Of a stretch of 64,000 nt of DNA, positions 1 through 12,379 are shown in pieces (positions within the stretch are counted from its first letter, which is position 1; each line of letters starts with the position of its first letter). Origin of the DNA: Dacryopinax spathularia. Lineage: Eukaryota; Basidiomycota; Dacrymycetes; Dacrymycetales; Dacrymycetaceae. The stretch spans positions 682,001 to 746,000 of the forward strand of contig JBBPFI010000017.1 in assembly GCA_037974965.1 (NCBI GenBank). The letters run 5' to 3'. The notes beneath the pieces were generated by a model. The model did not search any database. It was not told the DNA's origin and saw only the letters and a list, made by a program, of their open reading frames with translations. The translations under genes were made by a program, and so were the position numbers.

Positions 1-1405
1 AGAGCTGCCTGTAAGTCGTGTACATTGTACCTGTATCCAGCTTTCTGACATCGTTATAGATGCCCAATGCTTCTGCGCCCTGGTCATCATATCCTCCCTC
101 TGGCATTTCCTGTTCCACGGTTTCAACGTTGAGACCCGCATGGGACGCCGGCGCGGCCTGCTCTGGCTGATTCTCCATTTCCCGCTACACACTTTAGCAT
201 ATTGTTACTTCTGACCGGTACGCACATAAACGAGGCAAAGCGAGTTGTGAACTAAACTCCACAAGGAATGCGCAATGCGGCCACATTCGAGAATATCACC
301 CACGCACTGGACGTGGTCAACGATAATTTGCAAACGCTGTTCAACGACATCGACGCTGATGACTTCACAAATACAAGCGCATCCATGGAGTATCTAACGG
401 TGCAATTTGCGAAGCTATCCATCTCTCCAGATTGGCCGGACGAAGTCGCCAATGTCCAAGCGGAGTATCTGAACCCGAACTCAACCACCGACCCCGTGGT
501 TGACATCCTCCAGTATGAAGTCCAAGTTTATATGGCCATTGCCAACGTACGCGACTACATTTGCGTCCAGACTGGAGGCTGACTATTGCATAGTATTATG
601 AGGTGCATCTATCAGAAGAAGTCCTCGAAGCAGCGGCCACCATCAACAACCTCAACACGACGCAGAATATCGACTCCAGTACCTGGAACGCGTCCTACGA
701 CCATAACGTCGAGCTTGCCAACGAGTTCGACCAACTATACCAAACCGACCTGGGGCACAGCGTGCTCTTCTTCCTGCCGAGCGCCGGAGGCTTCCTCTTC
801 GTTCTGGCCATTCTCCACCTGCTCCGAAGTCTGCCCATCGGGGCTTACATGTGGTGGTCCTGGGGTGCACAGGTCGCCGGTGGGATTGGTCTAGGCTTCC
901 TTGGGTTCTTGGATCTCGGCGATAAGACCCTCACGGAGGATATGCCTTCGCCGATCCCGGTCTATCGGCTGCAGCAGCGCAGCTGGATGTGTATGTCCAC
1001 TGCCCGTTGTTCTGGCCCCTATCACGGACTGACCCGCTTTTGCAGTGCCCATTGTTGCGATCACATATGCTGTGCTGATATTCCTTGACTCTGTACGTTT
1101 GCCTCAGTTCTTCGCATCGCCTTAGCTAATGGCCCATGACCCGTTAGATCCTGATGGTCCTAGCTGCAAGGCACGATCGACGACGACCTATAATGCCTAA
1201 AGCCGACGCTCGCACGTCCTCCAGCCCTACAGGTGCGTATAACTACCTGGAGCAGGACCAGCGCGCTGACATGGTAACCGCAGAAGCGTACAGCGTTGCT
1301 GATGCTCCTGTTCCTTTCGAATCTCCAGGGGAGACGAGCTCAAAAGTGGTTCAGGGCTCGCATTATTCCTTGACGATAGATCATAGGACGAGTGATTATT
1401 CTTGA
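1..1405 (+). pseudogene. LtrA-like membrane protein copy 1, 5'-truncated by window and frameshifted
   Basis: This is the C-terminal half of a low-temperature-requirement A (LtrA)-like multi-pass membrane protein, a family without a firm biochemical role. The coding parts are a 10-nt exon tail at the window edge, an exon from base 60 (QCFCALVIISSLWHFLFHGF), an exon from about 267 (MRNAATFENI), and one from about 596 that contains SVLFFLPSAGGFLF and two further helices. The tail ends near RTSDYS and stops at 1405. Copies 2 and 3 read PLHF then a leucine-rich helix; here the frame shifts at the CACACAC run (187-192), two extra bases put TGA a few codons later, and the helix continues in another frame. 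The rest of the gene is still coding-like, so the decay is recent, or it is a sequencing error. The 5' part lies outside the window. Confidence 0.75.
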
Positions 1406-1897
1406 TTCATTGTACCTTAAATATAAGACATTTCATTTCTCGTCGCTCTGGTCTAGTCCCTGCGATCAATGAACTGACGCATATGGTGTGATTCCGGAAG
1501 GGGTCGGCCCATCTTTGCTTTTGTTGGCGGGCTGATTGATGTTCCTTGCAACCTACAGTGACATGCAGGAAAATGGAGCGAATAGTTGCCATGAACAGCA
1601 GGAGCCCTTCCCACGATCATATCGCAGCCTTGTGGGCAGCAGCAGTGTTTACCCAGAGTCTTACTAAGCAGATGCGATGGTCTTTTCCCCCGGGCCAATG
1701 AGGCTGCAGAGAGAAGGATACGGAAATAGCCGTGGACCCTATTTGGCCTTCCCCGTGTTTCAACCATCCCCAAGCGCATCGCTCCGCCACAGCCTACTTC
1801 GAAGAATGCCCGAGTCCGAACACCTTCCCATTCAATCAAATCTTCAAACCTGCGTAAAATTGGCATCCTGTCCGCTTCTTGAGACTCTGTTACCAGC
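1406..1897. other. Intergenic, LtrA copy 1 to copy 2
   Basis: A spacer of about 490 bp between two genes on the same strand. It should hold the 3' end of copy 1 and the promoter of copy 2. A minus-strand open frame crosses it, but it runs into the first exon of copy 2 and matches nothing I recognise. No RNA gene or repeat was seen. Confidence 0.6.
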
Positions 1898-4526
1898 ATG
1901 GCGTCGCCGCCGGAGTATCCGGCACAGGAGCCACCTGTGCAAGGAGTAAGGTCCAGGTCGTCATCCATCATGGCCTGGGGCTCCGATCATGGTACACCTG
2001 TGCGTTGGTTATGGTGGTATCAGGAACACGAGGCAGCTCCGAAACTGCTATAAGGCGGGCGAGGAGTTGAGGATGCGCGTAATCGCACGCGCCCCGCGCA
2101 CTTTGTATACCCCCTCCGCAGAGCTGACATTGTCGATATGCTCTCTGACCGCGCATACCATGAGAGGAAGGCTGAGGAGTGAGCCTACAGCCCTTTACTT
2201 TGAGATTGTAGCTGACCGACTCTGATCTCTAGGGAAGAGGAGGGCCGGGGCTATCGCTCAAGATTGTTGCGTTTTGCAGTGAAGCTGAAGGCTCTGCCAC
2301 CAAACGAGAAGACGCATGAGCAGTATTGGTTGGAGGAGACAGAACGCGCGCCAGATTGGCTGGAGCTGTTCTATGACCTCGTTATCGTACGTGCCGCCCT
2401 ATTCCTCAGCGTCCTCTCCTTCTGACTGCATACTCAGGTCGCCGTCCTATCCGTCTTCTCCACCGCCCACGAAGTCTCCAGCCCCCAATCTGTGCTCGTC
2501 TACTTCTCCTACTTCGTCATCATCTGGTGGGTATGGGCCTCCCAGACGATGTACGACGTGCATTTCCAGGCAAACGACTGGCTGCACCGTATCTTCAAGT
2601 GCCTTCAGCTCGCCGCATTCGCATTTGTCGGGGCGACCAGCGCGAATTTCACCCCGTTCACCGTGATCGGAAGTGATGATCTGGACTCCGAGTCCATCCG
2701 CGCCGACGCCGCGGCGACAAGCTGGAAGGGCGTCGCTGTCGCATACGCTGCTGGCCGCTTCGTATTGGTCTTACAGTATCTGCTCGGTACGCAATTTCCA
2801 TCACCTTAATGCCCTTCGACTAACACGCCGTAGTTGCCATTCGTTTTACTTTCCCTAAGCTCGGGGCTGAGGTCTACGGCCACCGACGACATCTATTCTG
2901 GGTGCTCTTCCCATCCGCCATCTACATCTTCTCCGGAATGTGCGTTTGGTGCCAATATAAAACGGAATTGTTGCTGATATCCATTGCAGCTTGTGGCTCA
3001 TCTCTGCCTTCATCACGACTAGCGCCTCAGCCAAGATCGGCCTCGCCTACTTCGGGTTGGCAGTAGAGTTCTTGTCGGCCGTTGTCATGCCCATGCTGCC
3101 CGGCTATGTGAAGCCACCGGGATCCATGATCAGTGAGCGCTTCGGCGCGCTCACCCTGGTGATCCTCGGAGAAGGCATCATCGGTATCGTACGAACCTTC
3201 AGCTTCGTGATTGCCGGGTTTGGTTTCAGCAGCGATCAATGTATGCTTCCTTCCTTGTCTTCTCCGGCTTCAGGTGCTGATCGAACGCTCAGACCTGCAG
3301 TGCTTCTGCGCACTCATCATTATCTTCGCCTCATGGCATTTCCTCTTCCACGGTTTCCCCTCGGAACGCCCCTTGAAGCGGAAGAGCGGCGCCCTATGGC
3401 TAATCCTCCATCTCCCACTGCACTTCGTCATGCTCCTCCTCCTATCAGGGATGAGGAACGCAACCGTCTACGGCAACATCGGCGAGGCGTTCGGCAGCAC
3501 CATCACCAACCTCGATACGGTCGTCATGGCCCTGGCGAACAACACGTTCGACCAGGTTAGTGACGTGAACCGCTGGCTGGCCGTGAACCTGGGCAAGATC
3601 GACGTCGCGACGCCGTATTTCGAGGAGATCGCTCTGCTGAACGCGAGCATCTACGACCCAGAGACGTTTGGCGATCCTCAGATCGAGTATCTGTCCTACA
3701 TCGGGCAAGTCATGATCGCCATCACGGATGTAAGCGACACCGTCTCCCCACCTTCTCGCTAATTGCTGACGTTGAGAGCAGTCATTCCAACTGGAACTGA
3801 GTGAAGAGGTCATCGACCTCGCCGTGAACGTGACAAACTTCAACACCTCGATTACTACCCGCGACGAAGCGTATAACGAGACATACGCTGAGGACATGGA
3901 CCAGTTCAACGAGTTCGCCAACGCATACGTGACTGATCTCGCGCAAGGCACCCTCTTCTTCCTACCTTGCGCAGTAAGCTTCTTCGCTTGGCTTCATTGA
4001 TCCCAGCTAACGCTTCATTCTAGGGCGGTCTCGTTCTTCTGGCATCGCTTCTCGTCCTCCTGAGGGCCGCCCCGCTGGGTATCTGCATGTGGGTCAACTG
4101 GGGCATCCAAGTCGCTATCGCTTGTGGCCTCTGCTTGCTTGGGTTCCTGGACGTCGGGAACCAGAAGATGGACATCATCGACGATAACGCCTATGAGCTC
4201 CCTGCCTATCAGCTGCTAGACGCCAGTTGGATGCGTACGTTCAGCCTTCACTCCCACAATGTGCTTGTCTAACATTCCCTACAGTACCAGTCGTCGCCAT
4301 CGTCTACGCAATCCTAATCATCGTCGAATACAACATGCTCCTCCTAGCCAAACGGCTCGACCCGAACCGGAAACACTCACCCGATTCGCCCGCCCAGTCA
4401 GCCGAAGCACTCGCGGAAGAGGCCAAGCCCGTCCAGCATTCGAGGAACGGGAGCGGGATCGAGGAGATGAATACTATACCTGTTGCGCAGATGCCGACGA
4501 GGCCTCTTTATTTGGAGTACGATTAG
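1898..4526 (+). CDS. LtrA-like multi-pass membrane protein, copy 2
   Basis: This is a complete member of the LtrA (low temperature requirement A) family. The start MASPPEYPAQEPP gives a hydrophilic N-terminus, followed by exons encoding APDWLELFYDLVIVAVLS, FVIIWWVWASQTMYDVHF and ANDWLHRIFK, then ERFGALTLVILGEGIIGIV and DLQCFCALIIIFASWHFLFH. These are the conserved helices and E/G-rich motif of the family. After a lumenal or external loop, the last two or three helices are FLPCAGGLVLLASLLVLL and VVAIVYAILIIVEYNMLLL, and the tail is charged. There are about nine introns, many with GTACGT or GTGCGT donors. It is tandem to copy 1 and resembles copy 3 near 23-26 kb. The family is membrane-bound; substrate and role are unknown. 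Confidence 0.88.
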
Positions 4527-4797
4527 TGCTCGTCTTTACGCTCTTTGATGTGTTTTCGATATGTTTGTTTTGGCTTCAATAGGTCCACTCCTCGATAACT
4601 AATGCAAGAAGTTTCTGGTGCCCGTTTAGACTTGCTTTGTGCGTCATGCCTGGAATGAAACCTCGTCGCCGGTGCGAGCGAGCCAATGAGCGGGGATCAT
4701 TGCATTAGTCTGTGCAAAGAAGACCCTGCTCATTACACTATCCCATGTGAACGTTGTCCACCTCGGGACATCGGGTCACGAAACCGGCGCAGCTATA

Positions 4798-5961
4798 ATG
4801 ACGCCCTCGACGCTGGCCAACCAGACCTTCCTCGTTTCTCCTCTTACACCCACCATCCGAGAAACCATGGCTGTCAACTACGTCCCCTCCACGCTAAACG
4901 TCGCCGGCCTCAAAGTCAGCGTCTACAAGACCAGCACTCTAGGGGAAGATATCGCCCATCTCCCCGTAGCAGTCATGTTCCTCACCCATGGCCGGACGAG
5001 CAAACACGACGACGAGACGATGCTGAAGATTGTCGATCGGACATTCGAGTACTTTAATGAGCAGAGGGGCAAGGCGCAGGCGACGCATGATTTGGTTATT
5101 GTTGCCTTTGTGCGTTCTCCATCTCATACTATGTGGCTCCGTGAGACGGGGGTCTGACGGTGGTAACAGGATCATCGGAATCATGGACATCGCACAGTAG
5201 ACCACGAGAAGAACCTCTCCTGGGGCCCCAAAGGCACTCCAGACGGGGGTAACGACACCCATGCGTACGTTCTCACCCCCGCTCGGCCAAGAATGAAGTG
5301 TGCGCTGACAGAGTGGGAGACAGGATGGACATGTACGGCCATTTCACAGGCACAGCGAGGGATATCTCATTCCTCATTGACTTCCTCCCGCCTTACTTGT
5401 ATCCAAATGATGAGCGGACGATCGACCTGTGGATCGCGGCCGGTGTCTCCCTGGGCGGACATGCGACCTGGGTCTCCCTAGCGCACGGTACGCCCCTCCT
5501 CGCCTCCTCACAGCACCCACCACTGACCTTGACCTTCCCTTTGCCAATTATGGCCAACAGAGCCGAGGATCACTATGGGAATCCCCATAATCGGCTCGCC
5601 CAACTTCCTCAAGCTCTTCCAGATGCGCGCTGCAGAGCGCGGTATCCCCTTCTCCCCTCCCTACATGCCCAACTCCCTTCTCGCCCTCATGCAGCGCCAC
5701 GACCCAGCCCAACAGCCACACACGCTCGAGGCGCCCGCGAACCCGTACGTGGCCAAGAAGATCCTCATTTTGTCAGGGGCGGAGGATAAGAGTGTCCCCC
5801 ATTCTGCTGGGGAGGAGTGGATCGAGAGGCTGGAGGTGGGGCCGTTTGGGGTTAAGGAGGTGCATGTCCAGCCTGGGACGGGACATACGGTTACGCCGGA
5901 GATGAGGGAGCGCTTGGCGGAGTTCTTGTGGAAGTATGCGTTGGGGACGGCTCTTGCTTGA
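4798..5961 (+). CDS. alpha/beta-hydrolase fold protein
   Basis: This is a serine hydrolase of the alpha/beta fold, assembled from four exons. The start MTPSTLANQTF is the ATG at 4798; an in-frame MAVNY a little downstream is an alternative. Exon joins at 5109/5170, about 5263/5323 and about 5488/5561 restore one frame. Visible motifs are VMFLTHGRTS (oxyanion-region HG), DHRNHGHR, the nucleophile elbow GVSLGGHAT, the acid in LSGAEDKSVP, and the histidine in GTGHTVT near the C-terminus, so the Ser-Asp-His triad is complete. No signal peptide is evident, so a cytosolic place is likely. The substrate cannot be read from sequence. The gene follows LtrA copy 2 on the same strand by about 270 bp. 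Confidence 0.85.
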
Positions 5962-6164
5962 TAGCCATTTGATCGGTAGATCGGATGGTCTTGTACAGTA
6001 TTGTAGTGTAAGGAAGGAAAGAAAAGGAGGGCATAAATGAAGGCATTCGTATTGATCTACCAGACCGATCATTGGCTAATAGTACAACATTGTTGTGATA
6101 CAATCCAAGCCCGTGCCACCACCATCACAGGTATATAGTACACGCACACACCCCCATCCGGCAC

Positions 6165-9100
6165 TCAAGGGATATTCGACCCTCCCGCCGCTCTTACCCT
6201 CCCCACCGGAACCTCAGGGACAGATTCGGCCCCCGGCTCGTCCTGCATGAACTCCTTCCCCTTTCCTTCGGCCCACTTTTTCTCTTCTTCTGCGAGGGCG
6301 CTCCAGAATAGGTTGCCTTCACCGCGGCTCCAATAGAAGGCTTGCCGTTCGTTGCGTATTACGGAGGCTGTTATGAGGACGTAGCGGACGCTCTGTTGCG
6401 CGCGTCAATGAACGACCCTCTGAAGGCAAGCAGGACCGGGAGGAGGGCAAGGAAGACGAGGGAGAGGAAAGAGCACAGAAGGAGAGGATGAGCAGAGTGG
6501 AGGAGAGGTCGAGCAGAACGGAGGAGAAGAAGAGAAGAGGCCAAGGAGGAAAGAGGGAGGAGGGAACAAGTACGCACCGACCCCGGAACATCATACATCG
6601 CCTCCAGCAAAACATTCTCCATAATCCCCCTCAGCCCCCTCGCCCCCGTCCCCTTCCCCTCCGCCGCCAACGCCACCTCCCAGAGCGCCTCGCTCGTGAA
6701 CCTCAGTTCCGCACCGGAATAGGAAAAGAGCGCGGCGTATTGCGATACCAGTGAGTTGCGGACTTCGGTTAGGACGCGAAGGAGGAGACGGGGCTCGAGG
6801 TGATGTAGCGCGGCGCGGACGGGGAGGCGGGAGATGAATTCTGGTATGAAGCCGTATTTGACTAGGTCTGCGGGGAGATGTGTCAGCGTGGGGCGCTCAT
6901 GTGCCGGGGTGGGGGAGGAGGGGGGGAGGAGGGGGAGGAGGGGGAGGAACAGAGGGAGGGGAGGAGGGGAGGGATGGAAAGCGCCAAGCACGCCCGTCCG
7001 CGCTAAGCCCGTAAGGTGAAGCAGCACGCACCATCAGGCTCCACAAGATCCATCACGTCAAACTCCTCTGTCGCGTCGTTCGGCGTAAAGAACGGAACTG
7101 CGTGTTTCCCCACCAGCGCTCGGCTGACTTTACCGTCCTTACCCTCTGGGGAGGAGCGGGTTAGGGGGGCGTCGAAGCCGATTGACTGGGGGGTTCGTCA
7201 GTTCTAGCTCATAGGCTCGTTACGACACATGAGGGGAAAGATGGGAGATAGTGGGAGACAGTGCGAAGCAGCAACAGACGGTGCGAGACAGTGGGAGACG
7301 GTGCGAAACAGTGAGAGACGGTGCGAGACAGTCTGAGGAAGTGCGAGACGGCGCGAAACAGTGCAAGACGGTGCAAAGCTCGAGAGACATTGAAAGACCA
7401 GAGAGAGAAGCACGTACCCCCTTAGACAACCTCCCCCTAACAACCTTATCCAGCCCCACAAACGCGCCCGACAGAATGAAGAGGATATTGCTCGTGTCGA
7501 TCTGGTAGTTCTCTGCTTTTCCGGCTGCCAGAAGGGGAGGCATGTTAGCTGCAGTCTTGGTTGGTTGGGAGGCGAGAGCGGAGGGGGAGGGAAGGAGGGG
7601 AGGGAGAAGTGGGGAGGAAGGGGATTGGGTAGAGGGAAGGAGGGGGGAAGGAGGGAGAAGGAGGGGAGGAGTGGATGGGGAAGGAAGGGACGTACCGTGC
7701 CCCGGCAACCCTTCGCGCGTCCTACGACTCGCCCGGCCTAACCCCGGCGTCCCCGGTGAGAGGTCCGACGCTCCTCCTGCGGGAGGAGGGGCGTGGGAGG
7801 CCGCGCCGTTGCCCGATACAGTTACTAGGGATCCTTCAAGCATCCGGAGCAGAGCTGGGTGAGAGTGTTAGCACGCGGGCATAGGAGAGTGAGGAAGGGG
7901 CAGGCAGGGGAGGAGAGGAGAGGAGAGGAGAGAGGGAAGGAAGGAGGAGAGACGGACCTTGTTGCACCCCCTCCCCACTGACGTCCTTACTGTTCCCGTC
8001 CGATTGGCGGCGGGCGATCTTGTCGCATTCATCAATACAGACGATCCCGACTCTATCATATCACTCTTCGTCAGCCAGGCATGCCCGAAGGTAGTGGAGG
8101 AAGGAACGTACCGAGCGCGGTTGACGTCCCAGTTTGCTGCTTGGAGCTGTTTCCCCATTTATCAGCTTCAATGCCAAGAGGAGCGCTGGTGGGACGTACG
8201 AGTCGTTGGATGCATGACTCTACGTCTTCCCCGACGTCTACAGTAGCCTATTATCAAAATGCTTCAGGCAGGAAGAAGGCCGCACTAACAGCCAGCCTGG
8301 ACACGGCCGTCAGCTTCTGCGTGTGATGGTGAGAGGGCAGGAGGGAGGAGCGTACCTGAGTGAAAGTTGTCGCGTCGCTCATCGCAAACGGTACATCTAG
8401 GACACGGGCGAGTGTTCGGGCCAATAAGGTCTTGCCCGTTCCTGTCGGGCCTCTGCCGTACTGTTAGCGTCTCCCGGGCCCAGACGACGGAAGAGACAGG
8501 CAGAAGGAGAGAAGGTTGGAAGGGCGTACATAACAAGCACATTACTCTTCTCAAACGTCGGCTGGGGCACCCTCTGCTGGACAAAATTCCTCCTCGGCTG
8601 CAAATGCGGATACAGCAGCGGGCTCGCAAAAGGCGATTGAGAAACTGGCGGGGGGCCGTCCTCCGAGGGGTAGAATGCATCTTCAGCCTCGGATTCGAAG
8701 GAGGCGATGTTGGCACGGACGCGGTTGTAGTGGTTGAATACCCTGCATATAGGCGGTCGTTAGGGATCTGGTATTGGAGAGGAGAAGGGGAGGGAAGGAG
8801 GGGAGAGTGGGGAAAGGAGGACGTACGCGACAGCGAGGATCTTCTTGGCTCGTTCCTGGCCAATGACATAGGAGTCCAGATACTGAACCAGCTACACACG
8901 CCCGTCAGCACGCAATCCCAAGCACCAGCAGACAGCGCCCCCTGTCCCCACTGGCACTATAAGAAGCCGAACAGCAATGCGACGCACCTGCTTCGGACTC
9001 CTCAACGTGAACCCCGGCCACCCCTCCCCCTCCGCACCCCCCCGAACATCAAACTCGAACCCCGCTCCGCCCGGCCCCCCCGGCCCACCTCCCATCCCAC

Positions 9101-9284
9101 CGCCGCCACCTCCTCCAAGCCCGCCGCCGCCACCACCGCCTGGGCCGCCAGGGAGGTTGGGGTCGTTAGTCGCATATTCGAATGCTCGGGTGCGGAGGAA
9201 GCGGGGATGTCGGCGCTGCACTGTTGTGGGTAGTGTGCGTACGGTGCTTAGGGCTAGGGGGGGGTGTCGTACGAAAGGCGGCAT
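6165..9284 (-). CDS. CLPX: Mitochondrial ClpX-type AAA+ chaperone/unfoldase
   Basis: ClpX unfolds proteins with ATP, usually in mitochondria. The start [20 protein letters not shown] is Arg/Ser/Thr-rich with few acids, as expected of a mitochondrial presequence, and is followed by a glycine-rich stretch. Then come [19 protein letters not shown], Walker A GPTGTGKT, the invariant AGYVGEDVE (assembled through a 7-nt microexon at 8290-8296), NWDVNRAR, Walker [25 protein letters not shown], and the C-terminal [16 protein letters not shown] and [20 protein letters not shown] tail rich in acidic residues ends at 6165. About ten introns are present; several are long and purine-rich on the plus strand, and one carries a minisatellite (7243-7390). 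No N-terminal zinc domain was seen, as usual for fungal mitochondrial forms. Confidence 0.93.
7243..7390. repeat. Minisatellite in a CLPX intron
   Basis: About 150 bp of degenerate tandem units of roughly 10 and 20 bp built on GTGCGAGACAGTGGGAGACG-like sequence. It lies in an intron of CLPX between the exon for the [19 protein letters not shown] segment and the next downstream exon. Confidence 0.8.
8290..8296 (-). other. CLPX: 7-nt microexon of CLPX
   Basis: The preceding exon ends in frame at 8356 after DATTFTQ, and the next begins at 8237 with sequence for VGEDVE after one shared codon. On the minus strand the seven bases GCTGGCT are flanked by a CAG acceptor (8297-8299) and a GTTAGT donor (8284-8289). 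Including them gives the family-invariant AGYVGEDVE in one frame. The flanking introns would be 59 nt (8297-8355) and 52 nt (8238-8289), typical here. Skipping it would need a less canonical acceptor and would spoil the motif ([10 protein letters not shown]). Confidence 0.8.
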
Positions 9285-9586
9285 GGTTCGTTGCTGCTGG
9301 TGAAAGAGAGGAGGACGAGGACGAGGATGAGGGAGGGAGAGGGGTACGCGAGCTGCTGGTTCAGTGGCGGGGAACGGGCTGAGGTCCGAACGCGAAGGCC
9401 GACGTATGCGCGGTGCGCGTGATTCACTCAGCGGAGGCATTCCTTCATTCATCCACCATCTCCGCGGGGTCAACTCCAACATGACAATGAAAGACAATGA
9501 CATTACTCTACAATGGGTGTGAGATATCCTACTTGCTAATGAACAGCAAGTGCAAGAGGAAGTGCAATAAGGCGTGGATGAGGTGG

Positions 9587-12379
9587 TTAGTTGACGCCAA
9601 GCAGATTCTTCCACCTCTCCCCACCCCAATCCCCCAACACCCGCTCCACCTCCCCACTCTCCACCCCCAGCTGGACCCTCCTCTCCCCCTCCCCCCTCCG
9701 TCCCACCAGCACCCCCTCCTCACCCAAAACGACCTTCGCCGCCATCAACCCCCCCAGCACCATCCTCAACTCCCCCGCACTCGGTTTTTCCGGCGGCTCG
9801 TTCGGGTCTCCCAATGTTGAGTAGAGCCCTAGATGTTGGTACGCCACATCGCCCCATTTCACTTCGGGCACCCCGACCCGGCGGATGACCTTGAGCAGGG
9901 AGACAAGGAGGACTTTTTCCATGTAGCTGCACTCGCGCAGGTAGGCAGCGGAGGGCGAGTTCTGCATTTGTTTCATCACGCTGTTGATGTCGGCGATCGT
10001 GACCGTCCTGAACCCTCCTCCCTGCTCATCACTCTTCCGGGCGAGCTCAACAGCGCGTCTCGAGATATCCAGTATCCTTCGCGCGTCCCCCGAGACTCCG
10101 GCGACGCGCATAGCCGCTATTTGGATAGCGTCAGGATGCATGATCTCCTCCGCCGCTACGCTCCCGCCCCTCAGACGGGAAAGGACGATCTCCTTGAGCT
10201 GATCCCTCGTATACGGCGCAAAGTTTATCCGCTCCATCCCGAGCCTGGAACGCACTTTGCCCGCCATGACCCGCTCGGGGAGGTCCATCGTGTTTGCTAC
10301 TGCGAGCACGACGAGCCGGCTGGAGGGGAGGGAGGGCCAGTTGAAGAAGTTGTAGACTACGTCTTGTTTTGTGGTGATTAGTTGGTCGAGTTCGTCCATT
10401 AGGACCACACTGCCCATATAATCAGCATCGGCTCGGCTCAGCTCGGCTCAGCTCGGCTCAGCTCGAGCCCCGCGAGAGGTGGGCGAAATGGAGGGAAGGG
10501 GAAGGCAGATGGAAAGGGAGGAACGTACAAACACCCAGCCTCAGGCCCCCTCCGCCCACTCTTCTCAAAATACGCCACCAACCGCCTCAGCGCCTCCCCC
10601 GGCGAAACTCTTTTGTCAGAATCATCACCCGACACCACCCTCCACAGCTCCGAGTAAGCCTCTCGTGCGTCCGTGAGCTTGAGGCCGTTCACTTCGAGGA
10701 AGGTGAAGGGGGGGATTTCCTGCCTTCCTCGTCAGCCCCAGTGCGTTCCGCAATGAAGAGGAAGGGGGAGGGATTGAAGCGGAAGGGGAGACATACAGCA
10801 GCTTCGGCACGAGCATGCAAGGTACGAACGACGGCGTGTACGGTAGCTGTCTTTCCCGTCCCTGGGACACCCGAGATATCTACCCCCATCCAAGAATCAG
10901 TCTCCCATTCCAGACCAAGAAGGTTAGAAGAGAAAAGGGGACGAACAGATACACCCCCCCTCCCCCTCCTCCAACAACCCCTCCACTTTCCCCAAAACAC
11001 TCTCGAACTCTTGTTCCCTACACGGGAGATCATCAGGCGTCGCACTGACATGGAGCGTAGCGAGCGCGCGGAGGTAGGGGTCAGAGGGGAGTGAGGAGGC
11101 CCATTTGGAGTTGGAAGCGATGGGGACTGGGCGGCGCCGGGGTTTGTGGGGGGATTTGAGAGAGGGTTTGGGAGGTCGGCCGCGCATTCGACGGGTTGAG
11201 GTGGCGGGTTTGAGCGTTGTGCGACGGTTCTTGCGCGGTGTTTTGGTGGGTGAGGTGGTCGCGGAGGATTTGCGGGCTTTGCGTGGGCGAGGGGAGGTGT
11301 CTGAGGCGACGTCCGAAGCTGCCTCGTCGTCGTCGTCGTCTTCCTCCTCCGCTTCCCCGGCTGAGGCATCACCCTCATCGGATTCCGCACCAGGCGCATA
11401 CTCATCCCCACTCTCCTCCTCTCCAGACTCCTCGTCTACCTCCTTCCTCTTCCGTTTCCTCCTGCCTCCCTCCCCTTTCCCCTCCCCTCGCTCCTGACCC
11501 CTCCTCAAATCATCCTCCTCCCTAACGTCCCAAACCCCCTCCTCAACCCCCCTCCTCCTAACCGCATCCCAATCGATCCTTATCTCGCTCTTGGGCTTCT
11601 TCACGTCCAACGCGTAGTAGCATACGAATTCGTCGTCTCGTTTTTCTTTTCCTTCTTTCGGCTGAGACTGAGACTGAGACTGGCGCTGGGAGGCGGGCTG
11701 AGAGGAGGAGACGGTGCAGTGGCCGATGAGGGTCGAGAGGGGGAGGGCGGAGCAGTGCGAGGTGCGGCTGTAGAAGATCTCGTTCTACCCAGGTTGTTAG
11801 CCCTGAGCAAAGTAGGACAGAAGGGGAAAGGCGAGGGGAGAAGGGAGAGGGAGCACGCACCCATTCACAGCTCCTCTTCCCTCCCACCGAAGGCAGCTGA
11901 TCCTGCCTGGAGAACCAATGCACTCTCGCATATTTCCTCTTTCCACCCTCCCCCTCCCCTTCCTCTCCCTCTTCCTCATCCTCCTCCTCGCCCTCGACAT
12001 GCGCGCTCCAGATATGCGTCAGCACACCAATATGATGCTTCAACCTATTTCCCTCCGCCTCCACAAACACCGTCTCCCCCACGCTAAACACCTCATCGTC
12101 CTGCTTGACCACTCTCTTCCCCTTCCCCCGTCCGACGATTAGATCCGGTTTCCGCCTCACAAACTGCGCGTAATATTGCACAGTACCCCTCTCGCTGCCT
12201 GTTGTATCACCAAAATCGGGTAGGTCTTCGGCTGGGTCGAGCGGTTTTGTGCTGAGGGGGGAGGTGAGCGTGTCGATGTAGAGCGTTGCGGAGGGCTCGT
12301 GGGGACGGACGCGGACGACTTGGGCTTGACCCCGTTTGGGGTAACGTTTTGAGGGGGTTGAGTTGGCTGAGGAGGCCAT
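9587..12379 (-). CDS. ORC1: Origin recognition complex subunit 1
   Basis: This is ORC1, the AAA+ ATPase subunit of the origin recognition complex that licenses DNA replication in the nucleus. From MASSANSTPSKRYPKRG at 12379, the N-terminal part carries a BAH-like domain (FSVGETVFVEAEG, HIGVLTHIW, KYARVHWFSRQDQL). A long acidic and basic linker with poly-Asp and KSPHKPRRRPVP follows. The AAA+ core has Walker A SGVPGTGKTATVHAVV, Walker B MDELDQLIT, VVLAVANTMDLPERV, a sensor-like RLGMERINFAPYT, and GDARRILDISRRA. A winged-helix region ends at the TAA at 9587. The acidic linker is encoded by a TCG/TCC-rich tract on the plus strand. A (GCTCGGCTCA)n repeat sits in an intron. The gene lies between RACK1 and CLPX, all on the minus strand. 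Confidence 0.95.
10431..10465. repeat. Short tandem repeat in an ORC1 intron
   Basis: Three and a half perfect copies of the 10-mer GCTCGGCTCA, placed just inside the intron upstream of the Walker B exon. No function is apparent. Confidence 0.9.

Noticed and set aside
1453-1971. 172-codon minus-strand frame between LtrA copies
   Set aside because: It overlaps the first exon of copy 2 on the other strand and has no known motif.
8238-8289. Acceptor ending at AATAG that would give [10 protein letters not shown] without a microexon
   Set aside because: It breaks the invariant AGYVGEDVE motif, while a nearby canonical CTGTAG acceptor plus the 7-nt exon restores it.
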